From NCBI GenBank assembly GCA_022592435.1, contig JABYQS010000409.1:1-24446 (forward strand): a stretch of 24,446 nt of DNA, written 5' to 3'. The notes under the pieces were generated by a model that saw only the letters and a list, made by a program, of their open reading frames with translations, made no database searches and was not told where the DNA came from. Made by a program: the position numbers and the translations under genes. The stretch comes from Cerioporus squamosus (Eukaryota; Basidiomycota; Agaricomycetes; Polyporales; Polyporaceae). Within the stretch, counting starts at the first letter, position 1; every line of letters starts with the position of its first letter. Positions 10,599 through 20,141 of the stretch are shown piece after piece.

Positions 10599-12262
10599 AT
10601 GGCTGATTCTCCGGACGGCAGCGACTCCGGGAACGAGTCTGGCGACGACGGTCAGCTCAAAATTCGTATACCCAACCCGAAGGTGTATATGGCAAGGCAA
10701 TCGCAATGGAAAGGGAGGAGAGGGAAGCCGCGATGCGACCACTGTCGTTTAAATAACCTTAAGGTGTGTCTCTTCCGCTCGTTTAGTTCCCCCTTCCTCA
10801 ACCTCGTCAGTGCGACCGAGTTCTTCCGACATGCAATCACTGTGCGTGGGCTACCGGGCGGGAATGCAAATATACCCCGCTTCCTACCCCTGCTCACCGT
10901 GGCATCCCGAGATGCGACCGTTGCCGGTTAAAGAACCTCAAGGTATGTGCCTTCACGTGTCCCATCACCCTCACCCCTCAATTTGCGCTGTCACAGTGCG
11001 ACAGAAATCTTCCCGTGTGCAATCATTGCACAGAAGACAATGAGACAGATTGCAACTACACTCCCAAGAAGAGGCACAAGGTCCCTACCGATCATGGTCC
11101 GGTCGGCAACCGTCCAGTGGCGCCCTACGCTTCCAAGACGGCGTCGTTCTTGGTGAACGATCATGATGAGGACTCACCGCCGAACGGTTCTCCGGAAGGA
11201 CCCTCTGCAGGTCCTGCATACGAGGGCGAGAGTCGCCCCGAAGCTCAGGTCAGACGATATGTACCTCCACACCCACCGCCTCCAGGGGGAGCACCGATCG
11301 ACGAAGACGCGCCGATGGAACAAGACCCGGATGGATCGTTCCAGCAAACCGGGTCCGACGGCTCGTTCGCATGGGTGCGACCGTTCTTATTGTGGCACTG
11401 TTACTGTAGCTGACTGTTTGCCTCACACGTGTAGGGCATGATTGTCACGACGCCACACATCGACCCTTGGATGCACCCATCATTTGTGCCCTTGCCTGAG
11501 TTCGTCGTGCGCGGTTTGCGCGCAGTCAACGCTATCGAAATGCCTTCGCGGCACCATTTCGATGACTCGCTTACCAAGTTTCTCGCGACCCTCACTCCCG
11601 AACTACGAGACACAGCCACATTCACCACGGAGACGTATGGAGACGTCGCGCGTGCGATCTCCGAGAGCCGAATACCGTCGTTGGCGAATCGCCTGCAGCT
11701 TTGGGCGACCTGCCACCACGCGCGCTCGGGGTCGGCCAAGCGACACCTCATCTTGCTTCCGCGTGATGCGTTCTACCACATGAACCGCGAGGACGAGGAG
11801 AAGCTGCGGCTGAATTACATCATGCAAGCCGATGGCGAGGAGAACAGCGAGAGCGCGAAGAAGCTCGCGGAGAACGGGCTGAGTCCGGCCCAATCCGCAG
11901 CCGTCTTCGAGCGCGTCCCGGTGCAGAATCAGATCTATGATATCCTCGTGTATACCCACAGGAATCATGGGTCATCATCGACCATGCTGTTCGAGGCCCG
12001 TAGGATCGGGATGGTGAGTGACTACCGCTCGCATTATCGCTGCTCCATGCCGTAACCCGTATCCGTGCCTAACACCGGTCTCGTCATTCAGGCAACGATA
12101 ACCTGGCCAATGGTCGAGATGTTCATCCGTCTGTGCCCGCTGTGCAAGCTCCGTGCAAAGGGCAGTGCCACAAGAGGTACCCCGGAAGAGGAGTCGGTGT
12201 CGTATCGTGGGCCGTCTCTCCCGCCTCCGCCACCGCCCATCCCCGGTGTCATCAAGCGGTAG
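10599..12262 (+). CDS. Tandem Zn2Cys6 zinc-cluster protein with C-terminal HHCC-like motif
   Basis: Probable nuclear DNA-binding protein; target unknown. Exons 10599-10763, 10811-10942, 10997-11374, 11435-12013, 12092-12262; 1425 nt, 474 residues, phases consistent. Two complete fungal Zn(II)2Cys6 clusters follow each other: Cys46, 49, 56, 63, 66, 74 and Cys90, 93, 100, 107, 110, 118, both C-x2-C-x6-C-x6-C-x2-C-x7-C. Each is cut by a phase-0 intron at the same place, just before the third cysteine, so exon 2 (132 nt) is exactly one 44-residue repeat unit. Residues about 140-225 are disordered, rich in Pro, Gly and acid. Residues about 226-418 are a folded region I do not recognise. At the end H400-x2-H403 and C433-x2-C436 (THRNHG, then FIRLCPLCKLRA) resemble the integrase-type HHCC zinc-binding domain of retroelement and Ginger/KRBA2 proteins. 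That likeness is inference. Confidence 0.85.
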
Positions 12263-12608
12263 CAATCACGCGTTTTGTCTCATCGATGTCTCTAGTGCGA
12301 ACTGCAGGTGCTTTGTTTTGTTCCTGCTTACTTACTGCTCATGGGCTTGTACGTAATAGTCTCATCATGTCGTGTTCTCCACTATTTGCAGGGACTAGGT
12401 TATGGCGGCGTCCAACACGCCGGGCTGTGCGACCGGGGAGTATGGTGAATCGTGTATCCATGTATTTATATTGTGCATAGCTGTCATTACAGGCGCATGA
12501 ATCCAATTTTTGCGTAGCAATATCGGTGCCATCCTACTGTAGCGTCTATGATGCATGGCACAAAGTCAGTGCAGAGAGCTATGGGGTATATCGCGCGACT
12601 AAAAGGCG
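12263..12608. other. Intergenic region between convergent genes
   Basis: About 345 bp between the stop codons of the zinc-cluster gene and the phosphatase gene. Nothing beyond presumed 3' untranslated sequence is seen. Confidence 0.6.
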
Positions 12609-14123
12609 CTATGGAAAGCGCTGCACAAGTATAGTGGTATCGTCCATCCACCGCTCCTCCATTTCCACTGTCAAATTTCGCGATACCAATTGGGCATCCG
12701 ACCCACCAATGGCCTCTCGTAGGAGCGACAGCGCCAGATTACCTCGGTCGCTGCCCGGACCGGATGGCGAGTCCAGCTCTCGGCCTATAAGCTCGATCCA
12801 TTCGTCGGCCATCTCCTGGAAACTGTATCCGTCATACAAATCTGACAGTCCATCGGAGCAGAGGATCAACGCTCGCTGAGCGGCGCTGCCTTGGCGGGCT
12901 CCGGCGCCGAGCTCGAGGTGATATACATCGGGCGTACTGGATAGGTATGGCGGTGTGCGGATCCGCGGGACGTGTGACTCCATTGTCTCGGCGGAGAGCC
13001 AGTCGGAGTCGAGGTGCTTGAACACCAGCTCGGCGTAAATAGCGGGAAGCTTCAGCCACGCGTCGCCTATAGCTAAACGGAGAACGTCGGAAGTCGGAGG
13101 CGGACCACGAGTATAAAAACCGGCGCCACTCACCACGCGTAGGCGCAAGGAAGCCCAGAACGCGGTCGTTCCACACGCAGTCCGCCTCTTCTGGATGCTC
13201 TGACCGAATTCTTGCCAATTCCCCGGGGTTGCTCCCGTTGTGAATAGAGTTGACGACCCTGCTCCGCCACTTTCCGGATCGATCCTTCTCGCCTAGAACT
13301 AACTCTGTTTGTCAGCGGCGTGCGCGGAAGCAAATTTAGGGTAGTAGCGTGGAGACCTACCCGCGACGCAGTCGCCTACGTTCGCAACCCACAGATGGCT
13401 TCGCGTAGGATCTACGAGGGTAACCAGCGCGGTGGTGCCGCCGAACGCTCGCGCGGTTTTACGATATCCTGCACTCTCCCCATTCTTCTCATTTACCAGG
13501 TGCCTGGCACGCGCGGGGTCGAGTCGTGTGAGCGCATCGGCTTCCCGAGGGAAGAGGTCGAGGAATTCGGAGATCATGTCCCTGTCGATAAATTCCAGAG
13601 ACTGCTTCAGGATGTCGGAGACCACTCTCGGGAGAGCGGATGGGGGTGGTCGTGATCGAAGAGCGGTGTCGAGTTGGCCCTTCAGGTAAGGCCCGAAGGT
13701 CGTCGAGACGTGGTCGCAGTGTCATGATTCATATGACCTGGAACGAGGCAAGCGTATCAGATCGAACTCGGCCCTCGGAACAGAAGGGAGGAACCGAACA
13801 CTCGCACCATCGAACACCGCGGCATACGTCCAAGTGCCGCCGGGAAGAGTCCACTCCTCGATCCTATATCGGTCTTGGGTGCGATAATGCCAAGTCCTAC
13901 ACGGCTGGAAGGAGACACTGTCGACGCGGTTCGACGCGGACGTACGAGGGTCTGCAAATCTCCTCAGCTCGTCCGACAATGCTGGCTCCTGTAGCATGCG
14001 ATACGTCCAGCGCTGCTGTCCGCCGCGGTCCATATCTGTCAGCGCAAAGTCCTTGACCTCATCGAGTGCGCGCTCCTGTTCGGTGGTGGTAGCCGGGGTA
14101 AGATTGATGACCCGGAGGTCCAT
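12609..14123 (-). CDS. PP2C/PPM-type serine/threonine phosphatase, with a one-base frame break
   Basis: Metal-dependent protein phosphatase. Exons on the minus strand: 14123-13808, 13737-13361, 13298-13134, 13072-12609. PPM motifs in order: QDRYRIEEW, WTYAAVFDGH (metal-binding Asp), GGTTALVTLVDP, LWVANVGDCVAVLGE, RAIGDAWLKLP, ALILCSDGLSDLYD (second metal Asp) and WMDDTTILVQRF (last metal Asp). All catalytic aspartates are present. Immediately after FDGHMNHDTA the frame is lost: continuation in the phosphatase frame (DHVSTTFGPYLKG) needs one extra base between 13715 and 13716. With that base the exons total 1323 nt (440 residues) and every later phase fits. No intron can explain the shift, so this is a sequence error or a recent mutation. 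The start is uncertain; 14123 is the first ATG in the open frame before the domain, and an upstream exon is possible. No signal peptide is seen. Confidence 0.82.
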
Positions 14124-16457
14124 GAGTGGCTTCAAACCTGGGCGAGGAAGAACAACCAGGCGAAAGGACGGAGTGACGGACTTGGGGCTAGCAGGCACTG
14201 GGCCCTCGCCCGTGCAGATATATGGCACCCGGAGATTGATCTGGCAGCGCAAGAAGAACAGACAAGTGGGCAGGTCGTCGCCACACGCAGGGCCCCCCGG
14301 GCCCGCCGTTTTGAGGAATTCGCCGTCCGTTTCTTCTCTGCCTGCAGATCGGAGCGCCGGCCGTTATGACATTGAGTGACTGCGCTCATGATGCAAGAAG
14401 TCGAAGATGAGTTGATTGACATCAAACCCCGGCCCCTCGAGGCACTCGAGGCGTTTCCTGGGGACCCTGCACGAGAGTTTCGCACCGTGCATGCGTCACG
14501 TTCGGTTACTGAATGCAAGGCTTCTTCCGGGAGAATATGACGCACTGTCAGAGTCTGTCAGCGTGTCCCGCGGAGCCTCACGGGTGCCCATGCACAGGCG
14601 TGGGGGTACCTAGGTTGCCGGAGGGCCTGGGTAAGTGTGCTTTAAAGCAGAGTGGAAGTGCAAAGAGACCGGGGCGACGTTCTCAGCCCGGCGCATGGCA
14701 ACTGAGGTGCGTGGGCGCCCGCTCGTCGCGTAAGTACAACGCTGAACACCACGACTGCCATACTGGGAGTGTCGTGCCCTCCAGGTACTGCGGCCGCCCG
14801 CCGGCCTCCTCATCTATGTATCGCTCCCCATGGTGCGTCGGCGAGCCTCAGACCAGCTCATCGTCCCCTCATGCCGTGAGGTATCCATCCATCAGGCATC
14901 TGCCTGTCTGCGCTGCCAGAGAATTGTACTTCCGAGCTAACCCAGTCGGGCGCAGACTGTGCAGCGCTCTGCCGCGTCAAGAAGAGAGGGTCTGCGCAAG
15001 GTACTATAGCGATCTGTCAAGAGATACCGCATAACACCGTCCGACGTCCACTGACCGCACACTGCCAAACCGCAACTCAATATATCTGTCCGGTCGTCCT
15101 TCCAAGAGGCTCAGATTCGGGGAGCGAGGATCGATGGTCTTCAGAGCACAAAAGACGACGGGCGACAGGGATGATGGAGTGCGCATGGTCCCATATCATG
15201 TCTTCTGTCAGGTATGCATATGCCACCGATATTCGATATTCAAAGTTGTCAGTGCGGGAGGAGCTCATGACCGTGCTGCAGCAGACGCCCATGCGCCAAC
15301 CCAGCTCAACACATGATATGTATCAGCGAAGACGGGACTTCGTGGCCTCACAACGCTCGCGCAGGCCCGGTACGTAATTGCTCCCTTTCACGGAAGAGCA
15401 ATGGAATGGCCTCCCGCCCGTCCCACTCCCTCGGTGGCCCGGGAGAAATGCCAGAACTCTATATGTTGGGGCTGGGTGCACCACCGACTCCTGTCATGAG
15501 GCGGTGGCTCAATATTCGGGGCCAATAAGCACGCCATGTACGCGGCTCGAGGACATGAAGGCAGCGGCCCAGACCCCCTCAGAATAAGAGAACAAGAGAA
15601 CAAGGTGGGCCTGCGCGTCGGCTAACGACCGCGCGACGCCTGAAGAGAAAAGAGGCCCCTTCGAGGGCGGCAAGATCAATCTGCGGTCTGCATGTGCCAT
15701 GTCCTATCACCTACGACTATCTCCTGCGGGCAAGGTATGCTTACCTCAAGAGCTCTCTTCGCGGCAACGTGCCACCCGTTGCTCTACGTGACGCGGATTC
15801 TAGCGTGCCCGTATGAAGCCGGGGGGCTTCGATCGATGGCGTCGCAGGCTTCCCTCTGCCTCGAGGATTGCGCATCCACCTTCTTGCCCGGCGCGGACCG
15901 CATCCGACTGTACGACTGCGACCCTGAAAGGAGCTCGCTCTGCAGAGCTGATCGAGGTGCGGATTGGCGCTTCCCCGGGTCAGCAATGCAGAGACATGCT
16001 CCGTCCACCGCCGCCGCCATACAGACAGGCGAGCACCCCACACCGTAGCACGCTCCGTGTCGCAGACGTAATGCAGACACCCAGATACGGTTGTAACCAG
16101 ACCACCAGGCTGGCGGCGTCCTGACGCGTTGCAAGGACAGGACGCTCGTTGCTGCTCCCCTGAATGGACGTCCGACGATGATCGCATTGGACGGCGCCGC
16201 AGACGATGAATGAAACACTGTTTCGAAAACCAAGAGCTTGTCCGCACCGAGTATAACCCGGACCGTACATACATGCATGCGTGTGTGGCGCTCAGCCGCT
16301 CAGCTTCTCCCGGACAACCGCCCCGCCGCGGCTGGCGGAAGCCAACGGCCACTCTTCTATCGTCTCTATCCTTGGGTCACTTGAAGCTACGCTGTACGGC
16401 ATTCGATGATCGGCAAGAGATGCAGCGGGCGAAGAGCGGGGAGTAGGAAGGCGTGGC
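14124..16457. other. Gene-poor region with no supported gene
   Basis: About 2.3 kb between two minus-strand genes. Several open frames exist on both strands (for example 14513-15034 plus and 15741-16352 minus), but they have irregular codon use, atypical composition and no recognisable motif. I found no terminal repeats, tRNA or transposase remnants. Part of it must be the promoter of the phosphatase gene. Confidence 0.5.
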
Positions 16458-18434
16458 CTATGGTACTGATGGAGGAGAGCGCAGCTCGAAGCTTGCGAAG
16501 GCGAGGTCGTAGCCGCCAAATTCGTAGTTGATCTTGTCCGTGCGCTTGTACAGTCCCGCGGACGAAGCGGCCTCCTCGCTCCCCGTTCGCCTGGCGGGAT
16601 AGGTCAGCGCGGACTTGAATGCCCGCTGGGCGGTCTCCACAGCCGACTCCCCTTCCTCCTCCTCCGCGGCGTCGTTGTCCTTGCTCGAGATGAAGAGGGT
16701 GAGGGTGATTTTTCCTGGGTGGAAGATGTCCACTACGCGGCGGATGAGCGTCTTGAGGTCAGGAACACTCGTGGACTTGTCCGTAGGCTTTGTTGGGAGG
16801 GGCACGTTGCACTCGAAAGACGCGTACGACCACCCCTCCTCGGGAGTGACGTGGATGGTATAGTAGCCTTCGCCGGATCGAGCGGGGTTCTCTCCGGCAT
16901 CGGGACGCCACTTCAGCAACGCGTTGCATGAGTAGCCGCAGGGGTGGAAGGAGTATGCGTCGAGCGTCGTGATGGATGAGGGGAAGATGTCGGTGATTCC
17001 GATCTCGGAGGATAGGGCCAGAGCATCAGCCCCGGCGGTATCGTTTATTTCATCTGGAGGACCCTTGCTGAAGAAGGGAGCACGCCCTTCTTGTGATAAA
17101 TGCGTCATCAGGATCTCGATGGTGTAGTCAGAAGCGATGGCGTCGTCGTCCGCGCTGTCTGGAGGGTCGTCGGCAGGGGACTCCGCAGGTGCATCCGATG
17201 CCGCCGCATCCGCATCGGCGTCGGCGTCCTGTGGATGCACCTGGGGCGAGCTCGGTGCGGTGCCTCCATTGGAAGGGCCGTTATCGCCGGGAGCAGTAAG
17301 GTAAAGTAGCCAGTGGTCGCCATTGACCTTGCCCACCGTATAAGCCGATCCGTTCGGAAAGAGATTGTCAAGGAACTCGATCTCGGCCCTCCATTCCCTG
17401 TGAGGACCTAGCTGTCTCTCCGGGAACATGAAGGCCTTGCGCGAGTAGAAGAGGCGATAGACGGAAGGGAAGTCGGCATGCTCGCGGGCTATTTCAAGGA
17501 TTCGGGGAACCCCAAGAAGGTTGAGGGTGGTACCGCACGTCTTCAAGATGAGGCGATGAGGCGAGACAAAGAATGAGGATTCGCTGTAGCAATAAACGTC
17601 TGGTGAGCATACATGCTGTTAACCACATTGGTGTAGGAAACACGAATCGAACGACCTCCAATCCCGGCTCGGTATGAAGCACGGGGCCTTGAGGCCGGGC
17701 CCCAAAGAGGACTAAGGCCGAGCTGAGGCCTTCCCCCGCTTGGCCCACGGCTTAGAGTGACTGAGGAGCGGATCTCACAAGCTGCCCCGAGCCGTCAGGC
17801 CGTCTAAAGCCCCCGCTAAGGCCCGTCTCGTCCGGCCTGCACGACGCCGCGCCACACAGCTTGACGGGCGGGGACTTGCAACTCACTAAGATTCATGTAC
17901 AAACCGCGTTCGTGTACGGCGACGTCACGTAAGTATATCACCGACTTGATACGATACAGTCTGCGACCTCATGACACGCTCAAGGCACTTGACGGTTCGC
18001 CATGGTTCCCATGTCTAAGCGAGACAGCCAGCAGATATTCCCTCAGGGACCATGCCACTGTGGGAAAGTGCGACAGTGTCGCTCACGGGAGGCTTGTGCC
18101 AATGCATGCTTGCGTCCACCTGCCATGGCAGCTGTACGCCAACCAAGAGGGGAATACGCGATTGGACAATAACTTGCGAATACTAACCTGAGAAGGTAGG
18201 CATCCATCTCCATTCCTTCTACGACGGACAGAATTTTGCACTTGACGATGTCAAGCATCTCCTCCCACACCGCGCGGGGGACCTTCCGGAGGCCAAACTT
18301 GCCGCCGTCTGGGCCAGAGGTCGCAGGTGCAGGGGCATCGGGGCAGTCCGCGGGTGAGGGCGCGAACCAGATTTCGAGGAGCTTCTCGGGCCCTTCGAAC
18401 GGACCGTTTGCGGTGGTTGGTCGTCGGTGGACAT
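16458..18434 (-). CDS. SPE2: S-adenosylmethionine decarboxylase proenzyme
   Basis: Makes decarboxylated S-adenosylmethionine, the aminopropyl donor for spermidine and spermine synthesis; cytosolic. The proenzyme cuts itself to form a pyruvoyl group. Exons on the minus strand: 18434-18188 and 17583-16458. Key features: FEGPEKLLEIWF near the N-terminus (Glu14, Glu17); LLSESSFFVSPHRL, with cleavage expected between Glu84 and Ser85; KTCGTTLNLLGVPRI with catalytic Cys99; GYSCNALLKW; and HVTPEEGWSYASFECN with the processing His. An acidic low-complexity insert rich in Asp/Ala (about 17140-17235) lies before DYTIEILMTHL. From the ATG at 18434 the frame runs MSTDDQPP and then needs one extra base between 18411 and 18412 to enter ANGPFEGPEK; no start exists in the enzyme frame itself. 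With that base the protein is 457 residues. The 604-bp intron splits the Ser83 codon. Confidence 0.92.
17584..18187 (-). other. Unusually long (604 bp) intron of AdoMetDC
   Basis: Donor GTTAGT, acceptor GCTACAG. All other introns in this window are 46-78 bp. It interrupts the Ser codon two codons before the pyruvoyl-forming serine. The middle (about 17680-17870) is very rich in AGGCC-like units. A near-perfect CRE motif (GACGTCAC, 17921-17928) also lies inside. No coding exon or intact mobile element was recognised. Confidence 0.75.
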
Positions 18435-18776
18435 GGCCGGGAGAGAAGGGACGCTATTAGGGGGATGGTGGAGGGCGGCGGACGCGAGGGACTCTGGATG
18501 CATGAAAGGTGGCGGGCGCGAGGGCACAGAGGGCGGAGAAACCGATGGCTGAGGCAAATACTGCAAACTGGCCGATCGATAACTTTCAGCCACCAACGCG
18601 CAAATGCGGCAGGTGGCGGTGCTGCCCATATCGGGCATCCCGGCAACGCCGGTCCGCCGTTGGCATGACGCCTCTCGTCGCCGACGCGCCCAATTATCCT
18701 ACGCCCGCCGCCAGCTCGGCCACCGCCTGCGCCCTCCCTGCGTCTCTCGACGACAGCCCTCGAAACCACAGCGAGC
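18435..18776. promoter_or_regulatory. Divergent promoter between AdoMetDC and DUF1279 genes
   Basis: About 340 bp between two outward-facing start codons, so both core promoters and 5' leaders must lie here. On the AdoMetDC side an upstream ATG near 18500 is in frame with the chosen ATG and could lengthen its N-terminus. No TATA box stands out. Confidence 0.5.
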
Positions 18777-19452
18777 ATGGTCCGCAGCTTCATCCTCCGC
18801 ATCCCCGTCGTCCGCGCCCTCACCGCACGCGTCTCCCAACCACTCCTCCCGCTCACCACACGCCTCGCGACCCGCAGTGCCCCGTCGCTCTCCGGCTCGC
18901 GGGCCATTCTCCCATTTCCCGCCCCGCCTAACCTCCTCCCCCGCGCGTCATCTGGACAGTCGTCACACGAGTCAGATTCCAGCCCAGTCTCCCGCCCAAC
19001 GCGTCCTGTCACAACGCCTCAAACACCTCATTAAGTTCCTACGGCTGTATGCACTAGGCGTGTACCTCATCCTGTCCGCTCTCGACTTCTCGGTCGCGTT
19101 TGCCGCCGTCAACGTCCTCGGTGCCGAGCACGTCTCGAAAGTCGCAGCCGAGGTCAAGGACTACTTCGCCTCCCTTATCCACTCAACACCCCCCGAACCC
19201 GGACGGGAGGAGATGGACCCGCGCTGCGGCACACACCAACTCCGGCGCTCTGAGGGCCTCATGGCCATGATCGTCCTTGCGTACACCATCCACAAGACCC
19301 TCTTCCTGCCCGTCCGCGTCGGTTTGACTGCGGCGGTCACCCCGAAACTCGTTCACTGGCTCCGCGCGAGGGGTTGGGCTGGCAGTGCTGGAGCGCGTCG
19401 GGCAGCGAACGAGATGAGGGAGAAGATCAGGGAGAGGCGCGAGCGCGATTGA
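18777..19452 (+). CDS. DUF1279 (FAM210/Nat2-like) mitochondrial membrane protein
   Basis: Likely inner-mitochondrial membrane protein of the DUF1279 family; molecular role unclear (yeast Nat2 and animal FAM210 are relatives). From 18777 the frame encodes an Arg-rich, acid-free presequence (MVRSFILRIPVVRALTARV) with almost wholly C- or G-ending codons. The domain follows in another frame from about 18990: LSQRLKHLIKFLRLYALGVY, two hydrophobic segments (LILSALDFSVAFAAVNVLGA and EGLMAMIVLAYTIHK) joined by a polar loop, then TLFLPVRVGLTAAVTPKLV and a basic C-terminus. The two frames join if one base is surplus, most simply in a C run at 18938-18942 or 18991-18997; no good intron donor is present. 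Alternatively an uninterrupted frame begins at an ATG at 18604, but its first 130 residues look like out-of-frame translation (Ser/Pro/Arg/His-rich). Confidence 0.78.
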
Positions 19453-19616
19453 GCATCGGGTGGCATCCGACTTCATGCGTTGCGGCAGGCGGGTACGTTG
19501 CACCTGATATCTGTGATTCTTCGCTGAATGAGCCCATATCATACAGGGTCGTCGGCATTACTCGTACACATCCATTATTTCCTACAGCGGAACCCTAATA
19601 GTCCTCACGATTGACT

Positions 19617-20141
19617 TCAGACTGGAGGCACATCCGTCTCTGTTCCGACGAGAGTGATTGGTGAATACGAGAACAGTGCGTTTGCTACAGTGCTCACCCT
19701 TGAGGATGCCCTCCTTTACCAGCTCCTCGGGCTTTGGACGCGCCTGAAGCGCATGCTCCAACTTGTCCTGTGCACCGTACAATCTCAACATAGATGTCTT
19801 CTCTCTGAGAGACTTCCTTGCTCACCTCGAGCTGGGAACGCTGCAGCTTCTCCTTCGCCGCCTGCAGCGCAGGTGCTACAGTGTCATCTGCACCCCCCTC
19901 TCAGCGGTGTCGCTATCCGCCAAATCGCGGCACTCACCCTTCAGAATGTTTCGCTCGATGAGATCGTGCTTCTCCGGACGGTGTGTGAGGCTCTTCTCCA
20001 GCTGAGCCACCGTCGCGGGGTCCACAGACTGCTTGCGCTCGACCTTGGGCTTCGGGGGAACGGGCGCCTCGCTGCTCGCTACGAGATCACGGCCACGATC
20101 AGCCTCGCGGTGAGTGTCTCTGGAGGAAGCGACGTACACAT
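19617..20141 (-). CDS. Short RPEL-repeat protein
   Basis: RPEL motifs bind monomeric actin in animal MRTF and Phactr proteins; the role of short fungal versions is not known to me. Exons on the minus strand: 20141-19938, 19875-19826, 19767-19698, 19639-19617. Two RPEL repeats are visible: EKSLTHRPEKHDLIERNILK and EHALQARPKPEELVKEGILK, separated by a charged helical linker (APALQAAKEKLQRSQLED). Upstream of the repeats the chain has a Pro/Lys segment (PVPPKPKVERKQS). No ATG exists in the RPEL frame. The ATG at 20141 (MCTSLPPETLTA) joins EADRGRDLV if one base is restored between 20106 and 20107, giving 348 nt, 115 residues and consistent phases. An unseen upstream exon is the alternative. Confidence 0.8.

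Noticed and set aside
14513..15034. 173-codon plus-strand open frame
   Set aside because: No domain, no coding-like codon use and no nearby splice structure.
15741..16352. 203-codon minus-strand open frame
   Set aside because: Codon third positions are not biased as in the real genes here, the composition is Arg/Ser/Gly-rich and there is no motif; overlapping frames are equally long.
17640..17680. Possible minus-strand tRNA or SINE-like T-loop inside the AdoMetDC intron
   Set aside because: A TTCGATT loop is present, but the flanking five bases do not pair and no D-arm or anticodon arm can be built.
18604..18776. Upstream start for the DUF1279 gene
   Set aside because: Gives an uninterrupted frame, but the added sequence looks like out-of-frame translation, whereas the frame starting at 18777 has typical coding codons and a mitochondrial presequence. 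Kept only as an alternative.
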